NCBI GenBank assembly: GCA_021153325.1 | Contig: JAGKTQ010000006.1 | Coordinates: forward strand, 18,874-82,873 | Direction: 5' to 3' | Length of the DNA stretch: 64,000 nucleotides | Source: Lachnospiraceae bacterium | GTDB taxonomy: Bacteria; Bacillota; Clostridia; Lachnospirales; Lachnospiraceae | In this document: positions 27,109 through 34,864 of the stretch, in pieces | Layout: every line of letters begins with the position of its first letter | Position numbering within the stretch: the stretch's first letter is position 1 | The notes under the pieces: generated by a model | Told to the model about the DNA's origin: nothing | Seen by the model: only the letters and a program-made list of their open reading frames with translations | Database searches by the model: none | Translations under genes and position numbers: made by a program

Positions 27109-27612
27109 ATGATAGCATTACAGATTAAAAATATTAAAAATTTCATGAGCAGATTATTAGCTTCCGAGACCTTTGATGGTTTTCTTTTGTCCGAAGCTTC
27201 TATTACTACCAATAATACATTTTTTATTGATGGTCGCCAAAATAAGGAATTTTTTACGGAAGAGGAATGGGAAGATACTACCATACGTCCATACGATTAT
27301 TCTATGTGGAAGGATATGAAATCGCTATGTTTCCACCTGATCAAAGGAACACACACACCGGTCGGATTTAAATTTATTCTTTACCTGATTCCTTCTTATG
27401 TAGAGTCCATCCTTTCCGATGACTCTGTGACCGTTCCTATAAGCGAAGTAAAAGCATTGGTATTGAACATCAAATACGACCAGACAGGGCTTACTATCAC
27501 TACCGGCACTTCCTTAAAAACATTTCTTCCAGATAAATCCGCTGATATATTCTGGGACAAATACATAAAGCTCTTTTTAGAGAAAGCTGCTATAGACTAC
27601 GATGAAAAGTAG
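27109..27612 (+). CDS. Uncharacterised protein, DUF5721-like
   Basis: A 167-residue cytosolic protein beginning MIALQIKNIKNFMSRLLASETFDGFLL, which resembles an uncharacterised family common in Lachnospiraceae (DUF5721, recalled and not searched). No catalytic motif is evident. The start at 27109 is set by GGAG six bases upstream. The gene is convergent with spoVAE, 6 bp apart at the 3' ends. Confidence 0.7.
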   Translation: MIALQIKNIKNFMSRLLASETFDGFLLSEASITTNNTFFIDGRQNKEFFTEEEWEDTTIRPYDYSMWKDMKSLCFHLIKGTHTPVGFKFILYLIPSYVESILSDDSVTVPISEVKALVLNIKYDQTGLTITTGTSLKTFLPDKSADIFWDKYIKLFLEKAAIDYDEK

Positions 27613-27618
27613 TCTTTT

Positions 27619-27975
27619 TTATTTTTTCATTTTAGGATTAAATATAAGACTAGCCAGATAGCCAAAGATCAATGCAGCCGAAGTTCCTATTGCCCCTGCT
27701 TTAAATCCACCTTGAAACAGACCTAGAAAGCCAGCCTCATCCACTGCTTCTTTGACACCCTTCATCAAAATATTTCCGAATCCCAAAAGCGGAACGCTCG
27801 CCCCCGCTCCGGCATATTCTAAAAAAGGCTCGTACCATCCAAACATACTGATAACAGCTCCTGTGACTACCAAAAGTACCATAATTCTACCCGGCATCAT
27901 CTTCGTTTTTTCCATCAGGATCTGTACCAATGCACAGATCAGACCGCCTACCCAAAATGCATTTATATAGTCCAT
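27619..27975 (-). CDS. spoVAE: Stage V sporulation protein AE
   Basis: Component of the SpoVA channel that moves Ca-dipicolinic acid into the forespore and out at germination. The 118-residue membrane protein carries the family core: FWVGGLICALVQILMEKTKMMPGRIMVLLVVTGA, then YAGAGASVPLLGFGNILMKGV. Length is normal and AGGAGG precedes the start. It is separated by about 6 kb from spoVAC, and a terminator for the preceding operon lies 45 bp upstream, so it needs its own promoter or read-through; no convincing sporulation promoter was found in that gap. Confidence 0.92.
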   Translation of the reverse strand: MDYINAFWVGGLICALVQILMEKTKMMPGRIMVLLVVTGAVISMFGWYEPFLEYAGAGASVPLLGFGNILMKGVKEAVDEAGFLGLFQGGFKAGAIGTSAALIFGYLASLIFNPKMKK

Positions 27976-28019
27976 TCCTCTACCTCCTTACTACCTATGA
28001 ACAATTTTCTATGAATTAA

Positions 28020-28049
28020 AAAATAACAGGTATTTCTACCTGTTATTTT
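28020..28049 (-). terminator. Intrinsic terminator of the glycan/aroK operon
   Basis: A 13-bp stem AAAATAACAGGTA / TACCTGTTATTTT with a 4-nt loop and a six-T tail on the minus strand, 26 bp past the stop codon of the glycosyltransferase gene. It separates that operon from spoVAE. Confidence 0.85.
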
Positions 28050-28074
28050 GTACAATTCTTTTCTTTCTATACTG

Positions 28075-29637
28075 TTATTTATGAACATAAAAAAGTGTTG
28101 TATTCGTCTGATAAACAATTTCCGATGTATAGCCTGCTGCTTCTAATGCCTCTACTATCGCAAAACGATTTCCTGTGGAAATGTAAAGTTCATCCGGCAT
28201 CGTACCTCCACATTGTTCTGTAATAATCGCTATATATTCTTCATATTCCTTTTCTCTTGTATCCGTGATCTCGTCGCCAAACTCCATATAAATATTATCT
28301 TTGTATTCCTCTTTATAATTATCATTATGAGTCAAATAATATTCAAAGCTGACATTTTCCCCAAAGCATACATAAGTGAAAGAATGATATCCTTCCTGTT
28401 CATACCATGCCTCCACCGCTTCTCGTGTATTACTTTTCTCAAAAATATGAGGCATTTTTCGGATATTTAACGCTACGATAAACAGAGATGTTGCTGCGAA
28501 TAGCAGCATAAGCGCTCTGGCTGCCCATTTCTTTTGGAATCTTTCCTTCACAAGCTTAATGCTCTCGTAGGCAAGCAACACCATAGTAACAAACCACACT
28601 GGAACAAAGAAAACATTGTAACGGTTTCCAAAACCTCCGCGCGCATATACATTGATCTTAACGAGCACATAATAAAGCACCCATGAGACCACATTCCCAA
28701 TGAGCAAATGGTTCAGACCTCTGTTCTTTCCACAGACAAAAATAAAAACGGAAAGAATGATCATACCAACGAGCAGCAATGCTGTCAGTATTTCAAACCG
28801 CTCTATGGAATAAAAGTCGATCAAACTCCAGCTGAACACATAAGACAGATTTTTGAAGAAATCATAAAATACGTTGTCCTTCAAAAATTCTATCGTTGTA
28901 CTCACTTTCTTGCTGGCATCGTCCTGCACACTGAGCTGTATCCGCATGAACCACCAATAAAGCGGAAATCCAGCTCCAAACACAGCCACAATATAGGATG
29001 ACAATAATACTTTTACCTTTTCTCTTGCCTTCATCCACTTCTCAATGAGCAGACTGACTGCCATCGGCATAATAATAAATACCGCACCATATTGGCTGTA
29101 AACAGCCACCACACACAATAAGGTAAACACGAGCAGATACTTTGTATCCTCTTCTTCCAACGCTTTAAAATAGAAGTACATTACCCATGTTATGACTGCC
29201 AATAAAAGGGCATATTCCGCACATTCCCTGAAATAATACATAATCTCATAAAGCAGCGGATATAATGCAACGGACAGGGCAGCTGTTTTCGTATCTGCCT
29301 TATATTTCACCGTCTTAAAAAGTCCTGCTGCACTGATCAGTGCAAAGATCACACAGGAAAAGCGAAACCACCATTCGGATTCTCCAAATAACAGCCACAC
29401 CTTCATAAACAGATTATAAAGAGGCGGTTGAAAACTATAATAAACAAGTCTCTCATAAAGACTCTGCAGACCTGTCACATTTTCAATCGCTCCGGACCAA
29501 TCTTTTGAAAAATAAAATTCTAATGTCTCATCATACCATAAAGGTGCTGCCGTCAGCTTATAGCAGCTCATGAGAAAGAAGAACAAAAAAGCGGCTCCCA
29601 CCATGATCATTTCTTTATTTTTTTTAATAAACTCCAT
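28075..29637 (-). CDS. GT-C fold membrane glycosyltransferase (GT39/ArnT-like)
   Basis: A 520-residue polytopic protein with about 11-13 hydrophobic segments and a soluble C-terminal part. The first external loop has APLWYDETLEFYFSKDWSG, with the acidic DE motif of GT-C enzymes that use polyprenyl-phosphate sugars. It probably adds a sugar to a surface glycan or protein on the outer side of the membrane; donor and acceptor are unknown. The start at 29637 is chosen because GGGAG lies five bases upstream and it clears the aroK stop by 13 bp; a longer frame would overlap aroK. Last gene of a six-gene operon. Confidence 0.8.
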   Translation of the reverse strand: MEFIKKNKEMIMVGAAFLFFFLMSCYKLTAAPLWYDETLEFYFSKDWSGAIENVTGLQSLYERLVYYSFQPPLYNLFMKVWLLFGESEWWFRFSCVIFALISAAGLFKTVKYKADTKTAALSVALYPLLYEIMYYFRECAEYALLLAVITWVMYFYFKALEEEDTKYLLVFTLLCVVAVYSQYGAVFIIMPMAVSLLIEKWMKAREKVKVLLSSYIVAVFGAGFPLYWWFMRIQLSVQDDASKKVSTTIEFLKDNVFYDFFKNLSYVFSWSLIDFYSIERFEILTALLLVGMIILSVFIFVCGKNRGLNHLLIGNVVSWVLYYVLVKINVYARGGFGNRYNVFFVPVWFVTMVLLAYESIKLVKERFQKKWAARALMLLFAATSLFIVALNIRKMPHIFEKSNTREAVEAWYEQEGYHSFTYVCFGENVSFEYYLTHNDNYKEEYKDNIYMEFGDEITDTREKEYEEYIAIITEQCGGTMPDELYISTGNRFAIVEALEAAGYTSEIVYQTNTTLFYVHK

Positions 29638-29650
29638 GCTCTCTCCCACA

Positions 29651-30151
29651 TTATCCTTTGACTGTCTGCGCCTTAATCTCTGCCACAATATCACGGATAA
29701 GTTTTCCATCACACTCTATCGTAATATCCGCATATTTCTCATAATACGGAATACGCTCTGCATACAGCCCTGCCAGATCCTGTCCCGGTTTTAAGGTCAC
29801 ACCTCTTTCATTCAGATCACCGAGTCTGACAGCAAGTTCTTCGCAGGACAACTTTAAATATACAACTGTTGCAATGCTCTTTAAATGTTCCATTGCCTCA
29901 GCTTCATAAATGACACTGCCTCCCGTTGCAATGACAGAGCTTTCTGTCTCGATACTGGCATTGACTTCGTTTTCTACCTGCCAGAATCCTTCCACGCCAC
30001 GTTCTTCAATGATCTCATGAAGCAGCTTTTTATATTTTTCCTGAATCAACAGGTCAGAATCCATAAATGTAAAACCAAGACTTTTGGCAAGTACGACACC
30101 TACTGTACTCTTTCCGGCACCTGGCATACCGATCAATACTATGTTCTTCAT
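29651..30151 (-). CDS. aroK: Shikimate kinase
   Basis: Phosphorylates shikimate in the chorismate pathway. The 166-residue protein has the P-loop GMPGAGKST (about 8-16), the DSDLLI substrate-binding motif, FWQVENEVN in place of the more usual FRxxE region, and ATGGSVIY. Length is standard. It lies in an operon with glycosyltransferases and ridA rather than with other aro genes. Confidence 0.92.
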   Translation of the reverse strand: MKNIVLIGMPGAGKSTVGVVLAKSLGFTFMDSDLLIQEKYKKLLHEIIEERGVEGFWQVENEVNASIETESSVIATGGSVIYEAEAMEHLKSIATVVYLKLSCEELAVRLGDLNERGVTLKPGQDLAGLYAERIPYYEKYADITIECDGKLIRDIVAEIKAQTVKG

Positions 30152-30167
30152 TTTGTCTGACTCCTGT

Positions 30168-30545
30168 TTAGCCTAAGTATGCAATCACTTCTACTTCACA
30201 AAGTACTTTTTTCGGCAATTCTTTTACTGCCACACAGCTTCTTGCCGGTTTTTCTGTAAAATATTTCTCGTAAATGCCGTTAAAAGTACCAAAATCTCCC
30301 ATATCTGCAAGGAAGCATGTTGTTTTTACAACTTTTGTATAATCACATCCTGCTGCTTCCAGTAAACCACCGATGTTCTTCATGACCTGTTCGGTCTGCT
30401 CTTCAATTGTAGTTCCCTGAATTTCTCCTGTTGCAGGATTAATTGCAATCTGTCCTGAAGCAAAGAAAAAATTGTCCACTACGATTCCCTGTGAATATGG
30501 TCCAATTGCTGCTGGTGCTTTGTCTGTTGCGATTTTTTTCATCAT
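30168..30545 (-). CDS. ridA: RidA family reactive intermediate deaminase
   Basis: Hydrolyses reactive enamine/imine intermediates released by PLP enzymes. The 125-residue protein has IGPYSQGI, FFASGQIAINPATGEI, and the catalytic region KPARSCVAVKELP with the conserved Arg, followed by CEVEVIAY. The start ATG overlaps the stop of the preceding gene as ATGA, with AGGAGG seven bases upstream, so translation is coupled. Confidence 0.93.
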   Translation of the reverse strand: MMKKIATDKAPAAIGPYSQGIVVDNFFFASGQIAINPATGEIQGTTIEEQTEQVMKNIGGLLEAAGCDYTKVVKTTCFLADMGDFGTFNGIYEKYFTEKPARSCVAVKELPKKVLCEVEVIAYLG

Positions 30546-30781
30546 GATTCGTCCTCCTCAAATTCTACAGTCACGTAGAAACCTCTTTCATTTTCTATAA
30601 TATCTGTAACTTTTCCTTTTCTTGCAAGAAGTCTTTCACGAAAAGGAAAGTTCGCTGACATGGCAAGTGATGGGTCAATGGTATAATAATAGTTACTCGG
30701 AAGGACACCCTCTGTTATCGTTACATTCTGTCCGATTTCCAACAGTCCCTGACGTTCCATTTTAAACTCCATTTTCCGCAT
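30542..30781 (-). CDS. Uncharacterised 79-residue protein coupled to ridA
   Basis: Not recognised. A 79-residue soluble protein beginning MRKMEFKMERQGLLEIGQN with an acidic C-terminus. It contains a likely small beta-rich fold (alternating hydrophobic pattern from KGKVTDIIENERGFYVTVEFEED). The start at 30781 is favoured by GAGGTG about six bases upstream. It ends in a 4-bp overlap with ridA and starts 30 bp after the FAD protein gene, so it is a real member of the operon. Confidence 0.65.
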   Translation of the reverse strand: MRKMEFKMERQGLLEIGQNVTITEGVLPSNYYYTIDPSLAMSANFPFRERLLARKGKVTDIIENERGFYVTVEFEEDES

Positions 30782-30811
30782 AACAGCCACCTCACTCACA
30801 CTTTAGTATAC

Positions 30812-32032
30812 TCAAGTCTTGTCAGAAATACAAGTAAAACCATCTGCCAGATTCATAGCAAGCTCCACAACGACATCTGAATTATAATGCTCCCATTCGC
30901 CCCATCTGCCTAATCCATAAATATCTTTTTTATGACACCATGCAAGCAATTCTTTCATGATTTCAGGTTTATCAACTGTATTCAAAGGATAGGCATATTC
31001 ATTTTCATAAGAAAAGGCTTCTGTCTGGCTCTTCACCCTTGTTTTGTTCGTTTCCGTCCAATAGCCTTTGGAATCCGGACAGAAATTATGTCTGACCAAA
31101 ATCCTATGATAGGAAAGTTCTTCATCTGGATAATAAATCCACTGCGCTTTTGTTTCCAGCTTTTCAGGAACGTATTCAATCACTACACTGCTGTACTTCA
31201 ATTTGTTTATTTTCTCTTTCAGTTCTTCCGGCATTCCATGAAGTTCTTTCCATGCCGTCCACGGAATAGTCGTAATGATCTTTTCTGCGCGATAAATGCC
31301 ATTTACTGTCTTGGTCTCAAAATCAATGGAATTTGCTGAAACATTATAACAGATCTTATCTCCAAGCTTTTCTGCCATCCGTTTCCACACTTCCCCATAA
31401 CCATACTTCTTCGGATAATAAAACTGTGCATGTCCCGGCTGTTGTCCATATGCTTTCTTGGTCAGACAACTTAATAAAGTTTCTTCAAATGAAACGTTGG
31501 GTAGCTTGGAAAGCCAGTAAGTTCCCAAGTGGTTTAATTCTTCCCCAAACATTTTCTGATTGTAAGGAATCATATAATCCTCTGCGATCCGCTCTCCCAG
31601 CTTCCAATAAATCCAGCTTATAAATTCCTCCGGCATTTCTTCTCCGGTATTGCAGCCGGCAATGGCGATGGATTTTAAATAGGCAACCTGTTTTTCCAAA
31701 CTCATTTGCCAAATGTTTGCTTCCATCGGATGCCCGATGATCTCTTCACCGATCTGAATTCGGGAGTCTCTATCATACTTATCCCATTCGTTTTCCGGCA
31801 TGAACTGGAACAGAAATTCATCTACCTTCGGACGTCTTACATCCAGAAAATGTCCGCCACCTATATCCAATGGACTTCCATCTACATCCATGCTACGGCA
31901 AAGTCCACCTGCTTCTTCTTCCTTTTCCAGCACGAGAAAGTCGGTTTCTCCCTGCTCCAGAAGTCTATTGGCAAAGCTTAACCCCGAAGGTCCTGCACCA
32001 AGAATTAAATACTTGTATGTTTTTTCACTCAT
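30812..32032 (-). CDS. FAD-dependent oxidoreductase, UDP-galactopyranose-mutase / protoporphyrinogen-oxidase-like
   Basis: A 406-residue flavoprotein. N-terminal dinucleotide-binding motif YLILGAGPSGLSFANRL, then VLEKEEEAGGLCRSMDVDGSPLDIGGGHFLD, the pattern of the amine-oxidase/UGM superfamily. The EEMPEEFISWIYWKLGERIAEDYMIPYNQKMFGEEL segment recalls the UGM-type helical domain. Gene context with two GT-C glycosyltransferases favours a role in surface-sugar synthesis, for example a furanose-forming mutase, but sequence alone does not exclude other amine-oxidase-family activities. Confidence 0.75.
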   Translation of the reverse strand: MSEKTYKYLILGAGPSGLSFANRLLEQGETDFLVLEKEEEAGGLCRSMDVDGSPLDIGGGHFLDVRRPKVDEFLFQFMPENEWDKYDRDSRIQIGEEIIGHPMEANIWQMSLEKQVAYLKSIAIAGCNTGEEMPEEFISWIYWKLGERIAEDYMIPYNQKMFGEELNHLGTYWLSKLPNVSFEETLLSCLTKKAYGQQPGHAQFYYPKKYGYGEVWKRMAEKLGDKICYNVSANSIDFETKTVNGIYRAEKIITTIPWTAWKELHGMPEELKEKINKLKYSSVVIEYVPEKLETKAQWIYYPDEELSYHRILVRHNFCPDSKGYWTETNKTRVKSQTEAFSYENEYAYPLNTVDKPEIMKELLAWCHKKDIYGLGRWGEWEHYNSDVVVELAMNLADGFTCISDKT

Positions 32033-32070
32033 ATCCCTCTCTCCCCTTAAGCTGCATTATTGCTATTTCT

Positions 32071-33723
32071 TTAATAACCAAGCAGATTGTTATAATATCC
32101 GGTATTCATACGCCAGATTGTTTTAAAGCGTTCTACTGACCACAGATCTCCTTTGATCACAACACTTAAGGCATCATAAAACTCATGCAGTTTTTCATCT
32201 TCAATACTGTTTACTCCGGTCACTACTGTCTCTTCATAGCCTGCTGGAATCTCTCTCTGCATATGTCCGATACGCCAGTGATCATCATAGGTTGCCTGAA
32301 GTCTGGCAAGGAAAGCATCTGCCAGGCCATAAGCGTCGTATACATGTACTCCCTCCAGATAGTAATATACCAAAATACCGGAAGCTCCGCGTTTCAGTTC
32401 ACCACCCGGTGTTTCTCTGGAAAGCATTTCTTCCACTTCTACCGTATTAAAGGTCTGTGTGACAACACCTTCATATGCTCCGTCTTTTGTCTCCAAATAT
32501 GCCAAAAGCCCTGTTGTAGGACTGTAATAAGCTCTCTCATCGGCAACGTCCATACACTGCATAAAATATTTATCACCGTTCCACAAATAGCGTTTTCCTT
32601 CTGTTCTTCCGAAAGTAAGCGCGAAGACCACACAGGCCGCTGCTGTTACTATCATACCGGTCAATAACTTTCTGTCTTTTTTTCCGCCTGTGACTTTTCT
32701 TTCCTCTATCTGCTCTTCTTGTTGGTTTGCCTCACTGCTTTTTCTCTCACTTACGCTTGCACACAGACCGCATACCGCACTGAAAAATGGAACAGTCTGG
32801 TGTCTTCCTAACATAAAGTCACCGCCGATATACACAACATACGCAAGATAGATCCATGTACCTGCTGCCATCAGAATATGTTTCCTGTCCCTTTTTATTA
32901 CTGCAAAAATACCATACAAAAGCGGCATAACAAGCAGTACCGGATCATTTAAAAGAGCGGTGAACATATAGGAAATACCTCTGGATAAATAATTGGTAAG
33001 AGGCAGTCCTGTCCCTAACTTAATGTACGCAGTATTGGGAAATAAAAATCCGTAATATATTACAGAAAAGATCTCCCACATCCAAAATGGAAATACGCCC
33101 AATATTCCAAGTCCCACAGCTTTCGGAATGGAAATTTCTTTTTTCTTTGCGAAAAAATATACATAGATACCAATTGATGCCACAAGCAGTACATTATCCA
33201 TCCTTGCGCCCATCAAAATGCCAATAAACATAGCAAGGAAAAACAAATCTTTTTTTCCATATTCTTCTTTGCTCATTACCATAAAATAAATGACAGACAT
33301 CATACAGAACAAAAGACAGTTTTCCAGTCCCGAAGTAGCATAAGTAAGGAATCCATTTGCACCACCCAGACAGATAAATGCCAGCAATACTGACGGTATG
33401 TCTTTACAGAATTTAAAAAATACGAACCAGACTGCAATACCGGAACATATGACACAGGTCAATATTCCGCTCAGATACATATCTCCCACAACCGCATAAA
33501 CGGCTGCCACTAACAAAGTAAAAAGAGGACAGGTACTCGCATTTACCCTTTCTCCCAAGTTGTAAACGAACCCGTTTCCTTCTACCAGATTTTTAGCCAT
33601 AACATAAGCATGGTATGCATCATCACAATTCCATGCCAATATAATAATAAGGAACATGACAATCGCGAACGCACCACATCTTGCAATTGTCAGCCCCTTT
33701 ATATTTTTTAACTTTTCTTTCAT
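32071..33723 (-). CDS. GT-C membrane glycosyltransferase, resembling mycobacterial AftB-type arabinofuranosyltransferases
   Basis: A 550-residue polytopic protein with about ten hydrophobic segments and a C-terminal soluble domain. The first loop contains NCDDAYHAYVMAKNLVEG followed by NGFVYNLGERVNASTCPLF. The Asp34-Asp35 pair and the GxGxVYNxGERV motif are the pattern I associate with AftB-like (GT89) and related actinobacterial GT-C proteins. It is the first gene of the six-gene glycan/aroK/ridA operon. A polyprenyl-phosphate-furanose donor is a hypothesis only. Confidence 0.72.
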   Translation of the reverse strand: MKEKLKNIKGLTIARCGAFAIVMFLIIILAWNCDDAYHAYVMAKNLVEGNGFVYNLGERVNASTCPLFTLLVAAVYAVVGDMYLSGILTCVICSGIAVWFVFFKFCKDIPSVLLAFICLGGANGFLTYATSGLENCLLFCMMSVIYFMVMSKEEYGKKDLFFLAMFIGILMGARMDNVLLVASIGIYVYFFAKKKEISIPKAVGLGILGVFPFWMWEIFSVIYYGFLFPNTAYIKLGTGLPLTNYLSRGISYMFTALLNDPVLLVMPLLYGIFAVIKRDRKHILMAAGTWIYLAYVVYIGGDFMLGRHQTVPFFSAVCGLCASVSERKSSEANQQEEQIEERKVTGGKKDRKLLTGMIVTAAACVVFALTFGRTEGKRYLWNGDKYFMQCMDVADERAYYSPTTGLLAYLETKDGAYEGVVTQTFNTVEVEEMLSRETPGGELKRGASGILVYYYLEGVHVYDAYGLADAFLARLQATYDDHWRIGHMQREIPAGYEETVVTGVNSIEDEKLHEFYDALSVVIKGDLWSVERFKTIWRMNTGYYNNLLGY

Positions 33724-33795
33724 CCTACAACTATGCCTTTCCTGTAGCCTGCAAATCCCACCGCAGACACAAATACATTTTCGTTATACACAACT

Positions 33796-33823
33796 TCTAT
33801 AAGTATAACCTTTCAAATGTCAA
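33796..33823 (-). promoter_or_regulatory. Candidate promoter of the glycan operon
   Basis: Minus strand perfect TTGACA (33818-33823), 16-bp spacer, TATAGA (33796-33801), about 65 bp upstream of the first GT-C gene. Confidence 0.45.
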
Positions 33824-33960
33824 AATACAAGATTCAAGCACTGAAATATGACAAAAGAAAATCCTTTAAGCTCTGAAATCATTGAAAAAATCATTGAGCA
33901 CTATTTCATTATCCTCCCATAATCCCATGAGCTCTTAAAAACAAAGTAAATTCATCCCAT

Positions 33961-34176
33961 AGAGGGTCTATACACAAAAAAGTGCTTTCTAGATTCCCTT
34001 TTTTACCTTTTATGGTATCCAGATACACATTTTTCTTGCATAGACCCTTACACATATTAAACTAACAATTATTTACTACAAAAAGGAATCCCAGAGTACA
34101 TATTTTCTGCATAGACCCTCACACATATTAAACTAATAATTATTTACTACAAAAAGAAATCACAGAGCACATTTTC
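33961..34176. repeat. Two direct copies and one inverted partial copy of a ~70-bp repeat
   Basis: Within the 455-bp gene-free stretch 33724-34178, unit 1 (34037-34107, 71 bp) and unit 2 (34108-34176, 69 bp) are tandem and about 90 percent identical, each starting TGCATAGACCCT. A third, partial and more diverged copy lies inverted at about 33961-34012 (AGGGTCTAT on the plus strand and a shared GGAATC...AGA...TTTT core). Unit 2 abuts the spoVAC stop codon. The inverted copy could pair with a direct copy in RNA to give a long stem. No protein is encoded. Apart from the glycan-operon promoter, nothing else was recognised in this stretch. Confidence 0.75.
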
Positions 34177-34178
34177 TC

Positions 34179-34634
34179 CTACGCTACTCCAATCACTTTC
34201 CCTATCCAGTAGATCAATCCCAGCACCCAGCTTGAAAAAATGCCATACAAGATCACTGGACCGGCGATTGTGAAGATTTTGCAGCCTACACCGAAGACTT
34301 GTCCTTCTTTTTTAAATTCAATAGCCGGTGCAGCTACCGAGTTAGCAAACCCGGTAATCGGTACAAGTGCACCGGCACCGCCCCATTTTGTAATCGCCGG
34401 ATAAATATTGAGTCCAGTCAATATCACACTTAAAAATACTAAGATCAAGGAGCACCATCCTCCCGCTTCTTCCTTATCCATGCCAAGGCTCTGCGCGTAA
34501 TTGAGTATACACTGCCCCAAAACACAGATAATCCCACCCACAATAAATGCTTTCCCCATCTGAAACCAAATGTTGTGAGTGGGAGTTACCTTTTTCACAT
34601 ATTCCTGATATTCCTGCTTTTTATTTTCATCCAT
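34179..34634 (-). CDS. spoVAC: Stage V sporulation protein AC
   Basis: Membrane protein of the SpoVA dipicolinate channel; SpoVAC of Bacillus is mechanosensitive. The 151-residue protein has the family features: YVKKVTPTHNIWFQMGKAFIVGG, then ITKWGGAGALVPITGFANSVAAPAIEFKKEG. Length is normal. In Bacillus it would be followed by spoVAD and spoVAE; here a repeat region and a glycan operon follow instead and spoVAD is not seen. A sigma-G-like promoter lies 46 bp upstream. Confidence 0.95.
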   Translation of the reverse strand: MDENKKQEYQEYVKKVTPTHNIWFQMGKAFIVGGIICVLGQCILNYAQSLGMDKEEAGGWCSLILVFLSVILTGLNIYPAITKWGGAGALVPITGFANSVAAPAIEFKKEGQVFGVGCKIFTIAGPVILYGIFSSWVLGLIYWIGKVIGVA

Positions 34635-34680
34635 TTCTATACTCTCCTTTTAGCTTTTTTTGCCACCTAAAATATAGGCT

Positions 34681-34709
34681 TAGTATATGGATATAAACAG
34701 ATAATATGC
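34681..34709 (-). promoter_or_regulatory. Sigma-G-like (forespore) promoter of spoVAC
   Basis: Minus strand GCATA (34705-34709), 17-bp spacer, TATACTA (34681-34687). This matches the sigma-G pattern GYATR-N17/18-CATNMTA at all but the first -10 base. The promoter before spoVAB has the same layout. Confidence 0.5.
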
Positions 34710-34730
34710 AGTATATGCCTATTTTTTAAT

Positions 34731-34862
34731 TTATGCAGACTTCATGTATGGTCTTTTCTCCTTTTTCAAAAGCAACCCTTTCTTTGTATAATCAAATTCA
34801 ACCTGAAACTCCTTTTGATACTTTTTGCAATATTCCAATTCATCGAACTCTCTTATCTTCAT
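34731..34862 (-). CDS. Putative 43-residue small protein after the APC permease
   Basis: An open frame of 43 codons that begins two bases after the permease stop codon, with GAGGA about ten bases before the ATG inside the permease 3' end. The product is soluble and strongly charged, starting MKIREFDELEYCKKYQKEFQ and ending RPYMKSA. Tight coupling and a good ribosome site support translation; no homologue is recognised. It could also be a remnant. Confidence 0.5.
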   Translation of the reverse strand: MKIREFDELEYCKKYQKEFQVEFDYTKKGLLLKKEKRPYMKSA

Positions 34863-34864
34863 AG

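Noticed and set aside
27976..28019. Search for a sporulation promoter before spoVAE (CATAGGTA near 27990)
   Set aside because: No matching -35 at the right distance, and the start would fall in the ribosome site.
29638..29712. 25-codon N-terminal extension of the GT39-like protein
   Set aside because: It overlaps the end of aroK and has no ribosome site; the ATG at 29637 has GGGAG at proper distance.
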